The notes: a model not told the origin generated them from the sequence alone. DNA of 15,459 nt from Opitutia bacterium (GCA_021204635.1 JAJPZB010000018.1:1-15459), one strand, 5' to 3'. Shown: positions 1 through 6,965, numbered from the stretch's first letter. Numbers and translations are program-made.

Positions 1-1
1 A

Positions 2-628
2 GAAAAATTTTTCGATAGAAGAGAAAGAGAATGCTGGCGGAAAATTCCATTTGAGAAATCGCAATTTTCTCCTACCACAGAAATGGAGAAAGTGAGCAGC
101 GAATATATCTTTTCCGATGGATGTGCAAAAAATGCGCAGACAAGAGGCGAGACAATATATGGAACCAGGGTCAATAAAAAACTTACTGATGAGGGGAAGG
201 CTAAACTTGAATTAGGGAGAAGTCGCGGCTTCGTGGGTGATGCAGTAGAATTTTCATTCGCGGGAGAAAAATGTATTTTTTTAATGGAGGAGAGAATGGG
301 ATTCGCCAAAATTTGCGTGGGTGAAAAATACAAGATAGGGGTGCAAAATTTAAACACGCCATTGAACAAGAAGGCGCATCCGGATCGTTTGGTAGAAGCA
401 GCGCTGATCCCATTGAAGCACAATGATATGGTATTTTTAGCGATTGTTATAAAGAACCGGAGGATTTCGCAATTGTATTCTGTGTATGTTTTAGACGATC
501 ACTTTGATATTGTTTACAGAGACTTTGTCTCTGGAGATTTAGTATGTAGAGCTGGAGCGCTAAAAGATGGCGGTTTTTATGTAGAGGGTGCTCTCTCTAA
601 AAAGGGAACAGCATACAGATTCAAATAA
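2..628 (+). CDS. Hypothetical protein, 5' end outside the window
   Basis: I do not recognise this protein. The frame is open from base 2 with no stop, so the ATG at 83 need not be the start. No purine-rich ribosome-binding site precedes 83 (bases 71-82 are CCTACCACAGAA), and the 27 codons upstream look as protein-like as what follows, so I treat this as the C-terminal part of a longer protein. If translation did start at 83 the product would be 181 aa. The visible part is soluble, without membrane segments, and rich in short alternating hydrophobic stretches such as DMVFLAIVIKNRR and LYSVYVLDDHFDIVYRDF. That suggests a beta-rich, possibly repeated-strand fold, but this is inference only. The DNA is clearly more AT-rich than the minus-strand genes (26 of 60 G+C in bases 121-180), and the gene is on the opposite strand to the rest of the window, which may mean it was acquired separately. 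It ends with TAA, 80 nt before the next candidate start. Confidence 0.6.
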   Translation, partial: EKFFDRRERECWRKIPFEKSQFSPTTEMEKVSSEYIFSDGCAKNAQTRGETIYGTRVNKKLTDEGKAKLELGRSRGFVGDAVEFSFAGEKCIFLMEERMGFAKICVGEKYKIGVQNLNTPLNKKAHPDRLVEAALIPLKHNDMVFLAIVIKNRRISQLYSVYVLDDHFDIVYRDFVSGDLVCRAGALKDGGFYVEGALSKKGTAYRFK

Positions 629-650
629 AATATAATGATAAGAAAAGCTT

Positions 651-669
651 AAATTTGTTTTACAAATTT
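651..669 (+). other. AT-rich inverted repeat after the first gene
   Basis: Arms AAATTTGT (651-658) and ACAAATTT (662-669) are perfectly complementary over 8 bp with a 3-nt loop, 22 nt after the stop of the upstream gene. A second, weaker pair follows: GCAATA at 674-679 and TATTGC at 688-693. The stem is all A/T except one G-C pair and no long T tract follows, so it is at best a weak terminator or processing signal. It could be a chance product of AT-rich DNA. Confidence 0.3.
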
Positions 670-708
670 TATGGCAATATTTTTATTTATTGCAATTGTT
701 GAAAAATC

Positions 709-771
709 ATGAAAGGCATAATCGCCTCCATTTTATTGTTTTTTGTCGCGAAGTTTTCATGCGTTGCGTGA
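709..771 (+). pseudogene. Out-of-frame signal-peptide start of the next gene
   Basis: An ATG at 709 opens a 20-codon frame whose product begins MKGIIASILLFFVAKF, a short positive start followed by a hydrophobic core, as in a Sec signal peptide. It stops at TGA 769-771. It lies one frame away from the ORF at 743-1261, which has no ATG of its own before its first upstream stop (TAA 719-721). The run of six T at 739-744 lies in the hydrophobic core. With one T fewer, this start would read straight into the downstream protein as MKGIIASILLFLSRSFHA followed by LREGSGEG. I infer that this is the true 5' end of the following gene, separated by a one-base indel that could be biological or a sequencing error. 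Confidence 0.5.
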
Positions 772-1261
772 GGGTAGCGGAGAAGGATTATTAAAACTTG
801 CAAAAGAGCATTTCCCTCCTGTGTATCGCTATGTTGCCGATTATTGTTATAGAGAAAAAATGTATGAAGATTCAGCGTATTTTTATTATCTATATTGGAG
901 GCGTCCTACAAATTTCTGTTGCTGCATGCGAACATTCGAGTATGAAGACACATTACGTGAGATAGAGATTCCTGCGGCAAAACGATTTTGCGAATCACTT
1001 GTGAATGCAGGAAGATATGAAGAAGTTTATGAGTTTATTTTGTATTTTTGCGGATTATTTAGAGCAAGGTATTTGTTGAGAAAGGAAATGGTGGCTATGA
1101 GAAACGAAATTGAACAACAAGTGTTGGCGAAAGGTGAGAAATTCTCGGAAAGAAGCGAAGCAATGGTTCGCAAACTTACATTAGAATACGGATATTTTGT
1201 AATCCCTGACTTTGAACAAAGATATCGGACCGAATTGGCTAAAATTTGCGCGGACGAGTGA
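743..1261 (+). CDS. Hypothetical protein, probably secreted (frame disrupted at 5' end)
   Basis: Function unknown. The frame as it stands can only start at TTG 743 (172 aa). A one-base change in the T tract at 739-744 would join it to the ATG at 709 and give about 183 aa with an N-terminal signal peptide. The body is largely helical by eye: stretches such as LLKLAKEHFPPVYRYVADYC, followed by repeated aromatic pairs (EDSAYFYYLYWRR), resemble tetratricopeptide or Sel1-like helical hairpins, but I cannot assign a repeat family. A CCC triplet near residues 59-61 is unusual. The C-terminal half is charged (KGEKFSERSEAMVRKL). Like the gene before it, it is AT-rich. It converges on ilvB, with the first repeat cluster between the two. 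The two plus-strand genes may form a unit (114 nt between the stop at 628 and TTG 743, 80 nt to ATG 709). Confidence 0.6.
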   Translation: MSRSFHALREGSGEGLLKLAKEHFPPVYRYVADYCYREKMYEDSAYFYYLYWRRPTNFCCCMRTFEYEDTLREIEIPAAKRFCESLVNAGRYEEVYEFILYFCGLFRARYLLRKEMVAMRNEIEQQVLAKGEKFSERSEAMVRKLTLEYGYFVIPDFEQRYRTELAKICADE

Positions 1262-1263
1262 AC

Positions 1264-1353
1264 TCAATTTTTGGAAATTTTGGTTTTCGTCACTCCGTTG
1301 CCGGTGATGATGTGTTTGTCCTGGTAAGCGTGGAGAACGCACAGTGTCGTTGA
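1264..1353 (-). pseudogene. Possible remnant: C-terminal 29 codons of a lost gene
   Basis: On the minus strand a short frame runs from just after TAA (1354-1356) to TGA at 1264-1266. Its translation ends VLHAYQDKHIITGNGVTK and then TKISKN, which looks like real protein with codon use like the GC-rich neighbours (many NNC codons). It has no start codon and nothing upstream continues it. I do not recognise a family. It may be the tail of a gene removed when the repeat cluster formed, or chance. The remaining bases up to the first repeat at 1389 show nothing I can name. Confidence 0.2.
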
Positions 1354-1388
1354 TTATCGCATCGCGGATTTATGGCGGGCACGAGTGT

Positions 1389-1614
1389 GGGTTGGTGGTG
1401 AGGATTGGGGTTAGTGGTGAGTTTTTTTCGGAGGGTTGGTGGTGGGTAGCAAAGCCAGACGGGCACACACCCTCACCTCCAACCCACAATCACCACCAAC
1501 CCAATTCCCACCACTAACCCACCTCCCACCAGAATGACCAACCCGCGACAAACTCAGAGGTTTGTGGCGGGTTGGTGGTGGGAGAAACGGAGTTCTCGGG
1601 TTGGTGGTGGGACG
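1389..1614. repeat. Repeat cluster 1 (GT-rich repeats in both orientations), 3' of ilvB
   Basis: The core GGGTTGGTGGTG(GG) occurs in the plus orientation at 1389-1400, 1407-1419 (GGGGTTAGTGGTG), 1433-1446, 1569-1582 and 1598-1611. It occurs as its complement at about 1468-1485, 1491-1502, 1507-1520 and, interrupted by a 6-nt insertion, 1523-1545. The cluster fills the space between the convergent hypothetical gene and ilvB and stops 3 nt before the ilvB stop codon. Because copies face each other, long hairpins can form (see 1523-1584). No coding frame is believable here: the apparent ORFs owe their length to the stop-poor repeat. Confidence 0.8.
1523..1584. repeat. Long imperfect inverted repeat downstream of ilvB
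   Basis: Left arm 1523-1553 and right arm 1560-1584 pair as CTCCCACC/GGTGGGAG (1523-1530 with 1577-1584), ACCAACCCGC/GCGGGTTGGT (1537-1546 with 1567-1576), one G-G mismatch (1547/1566) and ACAAAC/GTTTGT (1548-1553 with 1560-1565). This gives 24 paired bases around a 6-nt loop. The only asymmetry is the bulge AGAATG (1531-1536). It lies about 30 nt past the ilvB stop and is not followed by a T tract in either direction, so it is not a textbook intrinsic terminator. It could stabilise transcript ends or block convergent transcription. Confidence 0.7.
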
Positions 1615-3483
1615 TCAGGATTTTTTGCCCCAGAGTTTTTCCATGCGGGCGACGGTTGCGTCGTAGCAGGATTCTTCCGTCATGATGTCGAGGGCGGAAC
1701 TTCCTGCGGGGACGAACGGCAGGACGTGCTCGCCGTATGGCACGACGACGTCGAGGACGAATGGCCCCGGCGTGTCGAGCATCTCGCGGATTGCAGCGTG
1801 CAGTTCGTCGCGTTTGAGCACCCGCCTGCCATTGACGCCAAAGCCTTTTGCGATCGTGACAAAGTCGGGGTAGAGCGCGGAAGCGTTGTCGGGCGAGCCG
1901 ATGTTGTGCACGTCGCCGAGCAGCGTTTGGCCGCGATTTGAGCCGTAGAAGCAATCTTCCCACTGCGCGACCATGCCGAGAAATTGGTTGTTCAAAATCA
2001 CGGTTTTCACGGCGAGTTTCTCAATCGCCATTGTCGCGAGTTCTTGAATGTTCATGAGGACGGAACCGTCGCCATCGACGTTGAGCACGGTTTTGTCGGG
2101 GAATGCCGCCGCGACGCCGCACGCCGCCGGCAAGCCGAATCCCATTGTGCCCGAGCCGAGCGAGCTGATGAACGTTCTCGGTTTGTTTATGAGGAAATAT
2201 TGCGGCGTCCACATTTGGTGTTGCCCCACGCCGGTGCAGACGATCGCGTCGCCCTTTGTCTCCTGATAAAGCGCCTCAATCGCCTCTTGCGGCATGATGT
2301 GCGGCGAGCCGTGGCGCCTGTATCCGAAGGGGAACGGGTGCTGCTTTTCCCAGCCGTTGATCGTCGCGTACCATTCGGTGAGGTCGGGCTTTTTGAAATT
2401 TGTGCGTTTTGCGAGATCGATCAAGCGCGTGAGCGCGTCGTGCAATTCGCCTTCGATCGGGAACTGCGCGGTCTTGTTTTTGTTGTGCTCGGAGCGGTCG
2501 ATGTCGAAGTGCACGATTTTCGCGGTCGGCGCGAATTTGTCGGTGGGGCCGGTGACGCGGTCGTCAAAACGCGTGCCCATTGCGACGAGTAAATCGGAGT
2601 GGTAAACCGCCCAGTTGCCGGCGACCGTGCCGTGCATCCCAAACCAGTAGAGCGACTGCGGGTCGTTCGCCGGAAATGCGCCGACGCCCATCAAAGTCGA
2701 GGCGACGGGGACGCCGGTAATTCGCGCAAACTCGCGCAAAAGGTCCGACGCACCGGCGGAAATGACGCCGCCACCGATGTAGAACACCGGTCTTTTCGAG
2801 ACGGAAATGAGGTCGAGCACGAGCTTCAATTCGTCGTCCATCGCATGCAATTTTCCCGGGATTTTTGCGGGAAATTCGTCGAGCGATTTTGGGAATTTCG
2901 GCACGAACATCGCCTGCTGGATGTCTTTCGGAATGTCGATAACGACGGGACCCGGGCGCCCGCTTGTAGCGATTTTAAATGCGCGGAAAAGGATGTTGGG
3001 CAGTTCGTTGGCGTCGAGTGCGAGGAAGCTGTGTTTGACGATCGGGAGCGTCATTCCGAAGAAATCGGTTTCCTGAAACGCCTGTTTCCCGATAAATTGC
3101 GAGAAAACCTGCCCCGTGATGAACACGACGGGGACGCTGTCCATGTAGGCGTCCGCGATTGTGGTGACGAGGTTTGTCGCACCCGGTCCGCTTGTTGCGA
3201 AGCACACGCCTGGTTTGCCGGTCGAGCGCGCATATCCGCTTGCCATGAAGCCGCCGCCTTGTTCGTGGCGGGGCAGGATTACGCGGATTTTTTGCGAGCG
3301 TGAAAGCGCCTGATTCAGCTCTATCGCAGAGCCGCCAGGGTAAGCGAAAACCGTATCGACGCCGATGAGTTCCAAGCAGCGAACGACGACGTCCGCCCCT
3401 CGCATTTTTTTGGCTTCGTCAGACGTTCCCGTCTTGACGAATGCCGGCTTAGCGGAATCGGAGGTTTTCGAATTCATATCCAT
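1615..3483 (-). CDS. ilvB: Acetolactate (acetohydroxyacid) synthase, large catalytic subunit
   Basis: This thiamine diphosphate enzyme condenses pyruvate with a second pyruvate or with 2-oxobutyrate, the first common step of valine, leucine and isoleucine synthesis, in the cytoplasm. The 622-aa length fits the family plus a roughly 28-residue N-terminal tail. The order is the N-terminal TPP-binding (PYR) domain with YPGGSAIELNQAL and the catalytic Glu74 in RHEQGG, then GYARSTGKPGVCFATSGPGA, the central domain with MGTRFDDRVTG (302-312), and the C-terminal PP domain with the metal/TPP motif beginning GDGS at 471 and ending NN at 498-499. FLGMVAQWED has Ala where many homologues have Arg. The start is ATG 3483, and a second ATG at 3477 is possible. 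No regulatory subunit gene (ilvN) and no ilvC or ilvD is adjacent. The gene stands alone between two repeat clusters, so it probably has its own promoter. Confidence 0.95.
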   Translation of the reverse strand: MDMNSKTSDSAKPAFVKTGTSDEAKKMRGADVVVRCLELIGVDTVFAYPGGSAIELNQALSRSQKIRVILPRHEQGGGFMASGYARSTGKPGVCFATSGPGATNLVTTIADAYMDSVPVVFITGQVFSQFIGKQAFQETDFFGMTLPIVKHSFLALDANELPNILFRAFKIATSGRPGPVVIDIPKDIQQAMFVPKFPKSLDEFPAKIPGKLHAMDDELKLVLDLISVSKRPVFYIGGGVISAGASDLLREFARITGVPVASTLMGVGAFPANDPQSLYWFGMHGTVAGNWAVYHSDLLVAMGTRFDDRVTGPTDKFAPTAKIVHFDIDRSEHNKNKTAQFPIEGELHDALTRLIDLAKRTNFKKPDLTEWYATINGWEKQHPFPFGYRRHGSPHIMPQEAIEALYQETKGDAIVCTGVGQHQMWTPQYFLINKPRTFISSLGSGTMGFGLPAACGVAAAFPDKTVLNVDGDGSVLMNIQELATMAIEKLAVKTVILNNQFLGMVAQWEDCFYGSNRGQTLLGDVHNIGSPDNASALYPDFVTIAKGFGVNGRRVLKRDELHAAIREMLDTPGPFVLDVVVPYGEHVLPFVPAGSSALDIMTEESCYDATVARMEKLWGKKS

Positions 3484-3558
3484 TATATTTTGTGAAAATT
3501 AGTTCTTGCTTTTTTTGCGGCGAGGCGTTTGTCGCGGCGTAAAAAGCGAGCTATTGCT

Positions 3559-3585
3559 TTTATACTCTCGCGGGGAGCGTCGCAA
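3559..3585 (-). promoter_or_regulatory. Possible promoter for ilvB
   Basis: On the minus strand TTGCGA (3580-3585) is followed after 15 nt by TATAAA (3559-3564), about 75 nt before the ilvB start. The spacer is 1-2 nt shorter than ideal for a sigma-70 promoter. The expected need for a separate ilvB promoter downstream of secA and the repeat array is the main support, so this is tentative. Confidence 0.25.
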
Positions 3586-3599
3586 GTTTTGAAAAAACG

Positions 3600-3767
3600 T
3601 TGGTGGCGGCGATTGGGTTGGTGGTGGCTCGGCGTCCGGGTTGGTGGTGGCGATTGGGTTAGTGGTGGGACTTGGGTTGGTGGTGGAACTTGGATTAGTG
3701 GTGGCGGGTCGGTGGTGAAACCAGGTTGGTGGTGGGGATTGTTGCTGCGTCTTGGGTTGGTGGTGAA
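3600..3767 (+). repeat. Repeat cluster 2: one-directional tandem array between secA and ilvB
   Basis: About nine degenerate copies of GGGTTGGTGGTGG all lie in the same orientation. The best-kept part (about 3637-3700) has a period of 18 nt, with variants GGGTTAGTGGTGG and GGATTAGTGGTGG and linkers such as CGATT, GACTT and AACTT. The array ends (3765) two bases before the secA stop codon. On the strand transcribed with secA it is C-rich and G-poor (CCACCACCAACCC repeated). There are no inverted copies, so unlike clusters 1 and 3 it cannot fold on itself. The rest of the secA-ilvB gap (3484-3599) holds only the candidate ilvB promoter. Confidence 0.85.
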
Positions 3768-6700
3768 TCAGCCTGCAACGATTGCGCGCGAACGTCCCAA
3801 GAAAACCCAGCCCTCGCTCTCGATCATCTCGCGGGCCTTTTTCCATTTCACGACAACGCGCTCTTCGCCTTTCCCCACAACGACGAGGTCGTTGCGCAGA
3901 ATGTCTTCGGGGACCGGCACGGGCTCGGGGTTTTTCTGCGCGGCGGATTGCGCCATAATGCGCTTCAACGCGTTTACGTCGATTGCGACCTCCTGTTGCC
4001 CGTCGGCATTGTTGTGGGGCGGTTCTTTTATGATTCCGCGCAACTCTGCCATGAGTTTTTGGAAGGCGTCCATGCTTGTCGCGGAGCGGAAAATGCCCGT
4101 GCAAACCGCAGAGCGGAATCTGCCGAGCATCGTTTTGAAGCACGAGAACGCCTCGTTTTTGTATTCCACGAGCGGGTTTCTTTGCCCATAGCTGCGCAAC
4201 CCAATGCTCTGCCGCAGGTCTGCCATTTCGGCGAGGTGATCCTGCCAATTTGTGTCTATCGCGCGCAAAATTATGTGTCGCTCCATGTTTTTGAGCGCCT
4301 CGGCGTCCTCGATGTTGTCGCGCTTTTCATATGCTTCGCGCACGCGCCCGAGAATGAGTTTTGCCGCTCCGCTTTCGCCGGCGCCGAGAATTTCTTCCTC
4401 TGTGAAATGCACTGGGAACGTCGAATTGAGCCAGCGCACAAAATCTTCAACCGCGACTTTGTTGATTTCGCCGACTTCGTTTTCGGGGACTGCGGCGTCA
4501 ACGCGCTCGTTGATTTCTTCCTCGCAGAGCGCGAAGAGCAGGTCGCGCGGCTTGTCCGTGCGCAGCGCCTGATTCCGCAAGCCGTATATGATTTCGCGCT
4601 GTTTGTTGAAGACGTCGTCGTATTGCAAAGTGTTTTTGCGATACATGAAGTGGACGCCTTCCACGCGCCGCTGCGCCGTTTCGACGGAGCGGTTCAAAAT
4701 CGGGTGTTGCAGCGGCTGGCCCTCGACAAACGAGCGTTGCAAGACCTTGGAAATCATTCCCGCGTTTGTGAAGAGCCTCATCAAATCGTCTTCGAGCGAG
4801 ATGAGGAATTTCGAGCGCCCCGGGTCGCCTTGTCGCGAGCAGCGGCCGCGCAACTGGCGGTCAACGCGCCGCGATTCGTGGCGCTCGGTCCCGAGGACAA
4901 AGAGCCCGCCGAGTTCCCGCACGCCTTCGCCGAGCTTAATATCCGTGCCGCGTCCCGCCATGTTTGTCGCGATTGTCACGGCGCCGCGCTGGCCCGCGTT
5001 GGCGACAATTTCCGCCTCGATCTCGTGGTTTTTCGCGTTCAACACGTTGTGCGGAATGCCGGCGTAGTTGAGGCTTCGCGAGAGGAGTTCGGAGGCTTCG
5101 ACGCTCGCTGTGCCGACGAGGACGGGCTGTCCCTTTGCGTGCGCCTCGGAAATTTCTTTCACAGCCTCGGCGTATTTCTCGCGGCGGGTTTTGAAAATCA
5201 TGTCGTCGTCGTCGATGCGAATGCACGGTTTGTTCGTCGGTATCGCGACAACGCCGAGGCGATATATGTCGTAAAATTCGCCGGCCTCGGTTTCCGCCGT
5301 GCCCGTCATTCCCGCGAGTTTTTCATACATGCGGAAATAATTTTGTATCGTTATCGTGGCGTAGGTCTTGGTTTCTTTTTCGATTTCGACGCCTTCTTTT
5401 GCCTCGATTGCCTGATGAAGCCCGTCGCTCCAACGGCGCCCGGGCATTATTCGCCCCGTGTTTTCATCGACGATCATGACCTTGCCGTCTTTGATCACGT
5501 ACTGCACGTCTTTCTCGAAAAGCGCATAGGCTCTCAGGAGCTGGGAAATGCAGTGAATCGTCTCGCTGACGGTGATGAAATTTGTCTCCGCCTCCGATTT
5601 GAGTTTCGCGCGGCCGTCGGCGTCGAGGTCCTCGCGCGCGTCGATCGCGATGAATTGCGAGGGCAGGTCGGGCAGGACAAACGCGTCGGGATTGTCGGGG
5701 CGCAGAGTGTCGCGCCCTCGCTGTGTCAAGTCCGATTCTCTCCGGCGCTCGTCGATGGCGTAATAGAGCTCTTCTTTTATATTGAAACGGCGTTCGCGGT
5801 TGAACGTGTTCATCAATTCCGAATCGAAGGAATCGAGGGCTTTGCGCCATGTCCCGTTTTCCATCATCTTCAAAAATTGCTTGTTGCGGGGCGCGCCGAG
5901 TTTGACTTGGAGCAGGGCGATGAGCGCTTCCTGCTCTGCCTCCGAGCCGGGCTTTGCCTTTTCCAAAAGCTTTTTTGCGCGCTCGACGAGTTTGTTGCAA
6001 AGGCGCGTCTGCTTTTCGACGAGCGCCGCAACGCCTGGTTTGAATTGGGTAAACGGCGGTTCGTGGTCGTCGTTCACGGGGCCGGAAATGATGAGCGGCG
6101 TCCGCGCTTCGTCGATGAGAATGGAATCGATTTCGTCAACGATGCAGTAGTAATGGTCGCTCTGCACCTGCTCTGCGACAGAGCCCGCCATGCCGTTGTC
6201 TCGCAGGTAGTCGAAGCCAAATTCCGACGCCGTGCCGTATGTGATGTCGCAGGAATACGCTTCGCGGCGCGCGGCGGGATACATCGAATTTTGAATGCAG
6301 CCGACCGTGAGCCCGAGATATTTGAAGAGATAGCCCATCCACTCAGAATCGCGGCGGGCGAGATAGTCGTTGACGGTGACGAGCTGGCAATTTCTCCCCG
6401 TCAGCGCATTCAGGTAGAGCGGGAGCGTCGCGACGAGCGTCTTGCCTTCGCCGGTCGCCATTTCCGCGATTTTGTTTTGGTGAAGCGCAATTCCGCCGAT
6501 CAGCTGGACGTCGAAGTGCACCATGTCCCACTCGATTTCGTGGTCGCAGACGATGATTTTTTGTCCGCACAGGCGCCGCGCCGCGTTTTTGACCACGGCG
6601 AATGCCTCCGGCAAAATTTTGTCGAGCGATTCGCCTTTTTTAATCCGCTCTTTGAACTCCTGCGTTTTTGCTTTCAGGGAATCCTCGGAAAGCTTTTGGA

Positions 6701-6806
6701 ACTCAACTTCCAACTTGTTGATTTTCGCGACAATAGGTTTGCATTTTTTCACGAACTTGCGATGGCTGCGCCCCGCGAAAATCTTAAAAATCGAAGAAAT
6801 ACCCAT
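3768..6806 (-). CDS. secA: Preprotein translocase ATPase SecA
   Basis: SecA is the motor of the Sec pathway: it binds preproteins and the SecYEG channel at the inner membrane and pushes unfolded proteins through by ATP hydrolysis. From ATG 6806 (1012 aa) the product begins MGISSIFKIF, as SecA usually does. A TTG at 6863 would add 19 unlikely residues. Motifs are Walker A MATGEGKT (116-123), VDEIDSILIDEARTPLIISG from 223, MTGTAETEAGEF (500-511), MAGRGTDIKLG (616-626), motif VI RQLRGRCSRQGDPG (650-663) and the scaffold with ETAQRRVEG (709-717) and YDDVFNKQR (729-737). It is longer than the E. coli protein (901 aa), with an insertion around 245-350 in the preprotein-binding region. The C-terminal zinc motif (CxCxSGxxxxxCH) is absent: the protein ends with a charged stretch and GRSRAIVAG. 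A repeat array begins 2 nt after the stop. Confidence 0.96.
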   Translation of the reverse strand: MGISSIFKIFAGRSHRKFVKKCKPIVAKINKLEVEFQKLSEDSLKAKTQEFKERIKKGESLDKILPEAFAVVKNAARRLCGQKIIVCDHEIEWDMVHFDVQLIGGIALHQNKIAEMATGEGKTLVATLPLYLNALTGRNCQLVTVNDYLARRDSEWMGYLFKYLGLTVGCIQNSMYPAARREAYSCDITYGTASEFGFDYLRDNGMAGSVAEQVQSDHYYCIVDEIDSILIDEARTPLIISGPVNDDHEPPFTQFKPGVAALVEKQTRLCNKLVERAKKLLEKAKPGSEAEQEALIALLQVKLGAPRNKQFLKMMENGTWRKALDSFDSELMNTFNRERRFNIKEELYYAIDERRRESDLTQRGRDTLRPDNPDAFVLPDLPSQFIAIDAREDLDADGRAKLKSEAETNFITVSETIHCISQLLRAYALFEKDVQYVIKDGKVMIVDENTGRIMPGRRWSDGLHQAIEAKEGVEIEKETKTYATITIQNYFRMYEKLAGMTGTAETEAGEFYDIYRLGVVAIPTNKPCIRIDDDDMIFKTRREKYAEAVKEISEAHAKGQPVLVGTASVEASELLSRSLNYAGIPHNVLNAKNHEIEAEIVANAGQRGAVTIATNMAGRGTDIKLGEGVRELGGLFVLGTERHESRRVDRQLRGRCSRQGDPGRSKFLISLEDDLMRLFTNAGMISKVLQRSFVEGQPLQHPILNRSVETAQRRVEGVHFMYRKNTLQYDDVFNKQREIIYGLRNQALRTDKPRDLLFALCEEEINERVDAAVPENEVGEINKVAVEDFVRWLNSTFPVHFTEEEILGAGESGAAKLILGRVREAYEKRDNIEDAEALKNMERHIILRAIDTNWQDHLAEMADLRQSIGLRSYGQRNPLVEYKNEAFSCFKTMLGRFRSAVCTGIFRSATSMDAFQKLMAELRGIIKEPPHNNADGQQEVAIDVNALKRIMAQSAAQKNPEPVPVPEDILRNDLVVVGKGEERVVVKWKKAREMIESEGWVFLGRSRAIVAG

Positions 6807-6837
6807 GCTCTGAATGCGTTGAAAAATTTGGTTGAGA

Positions 6838-6843
6838 ATTGTA
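6838..6843 (-). promoter_or_regulatory. Possible -10 box upstream of secA
   Basis: TACAAT on the minus strand (5 of 6 to TATAAT) lies 31 nt before the preferred secA ATG. No strong -35 is seen 16-18 nt upstream. If real it lies inside the alternative TTG-started reading frame and so favours the ATG at 6806. Confidence 0.25.
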
Positions 6844-6908
6844 TTTATTGAGGTTTGTCGCAAGCGTAAAGCCCACCGGTTTGATGTTTATTGCGAACGG
6901 TTCTACAT

Positions 6909-6931
6909 AAAAAGCACCGAGCAACGGCTTT
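6909..6931 (-). terminator. Weak Rho-independent terminator candidate after the RDD gene
   Basis: On the minus strand AAAGC (rc of 6927-6931) and GCTTT (rc of 6911-6915) can pair around an 11-nt loop that may add CCG/CGG pairing, followed at once by a T5 run (rc of 6909-6913). It starts about 35 nt past the stop of the RDD gene and upstream of secA, a sensible place to separate the two. The stem is short, so confidence is modest. Confidence 0.4.
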
Positions 6932-6965
6932 GTTGCGGAATATAAAGCGTGCGAACTCGCGGCAA

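Noticed and set aside
3600..3767. CRISPR array
   Set aside because: The period is about 18 nt with degenerate repeats and 4-6-nt linkers. There are no 25-35-nt unique spacers and no cas genes.
3499..4248. A 249-codon minus-strand frame with a Thr/Asn/Pro-rich repeated tail
   Set aside because: Its first two thirds overlap secA out of frame, and the repeated tail is just the stop-poor intergenic repeat translated. There is no independent start or homology.
3726..6851. A 1041-codon open frame antisense to secA
   Set aside because: It mirrors secA codon for codon: GC-biased codons leave few stops on the complementary strand. Its product has no recognisable motif, while the opposite strand has every SecA motif.
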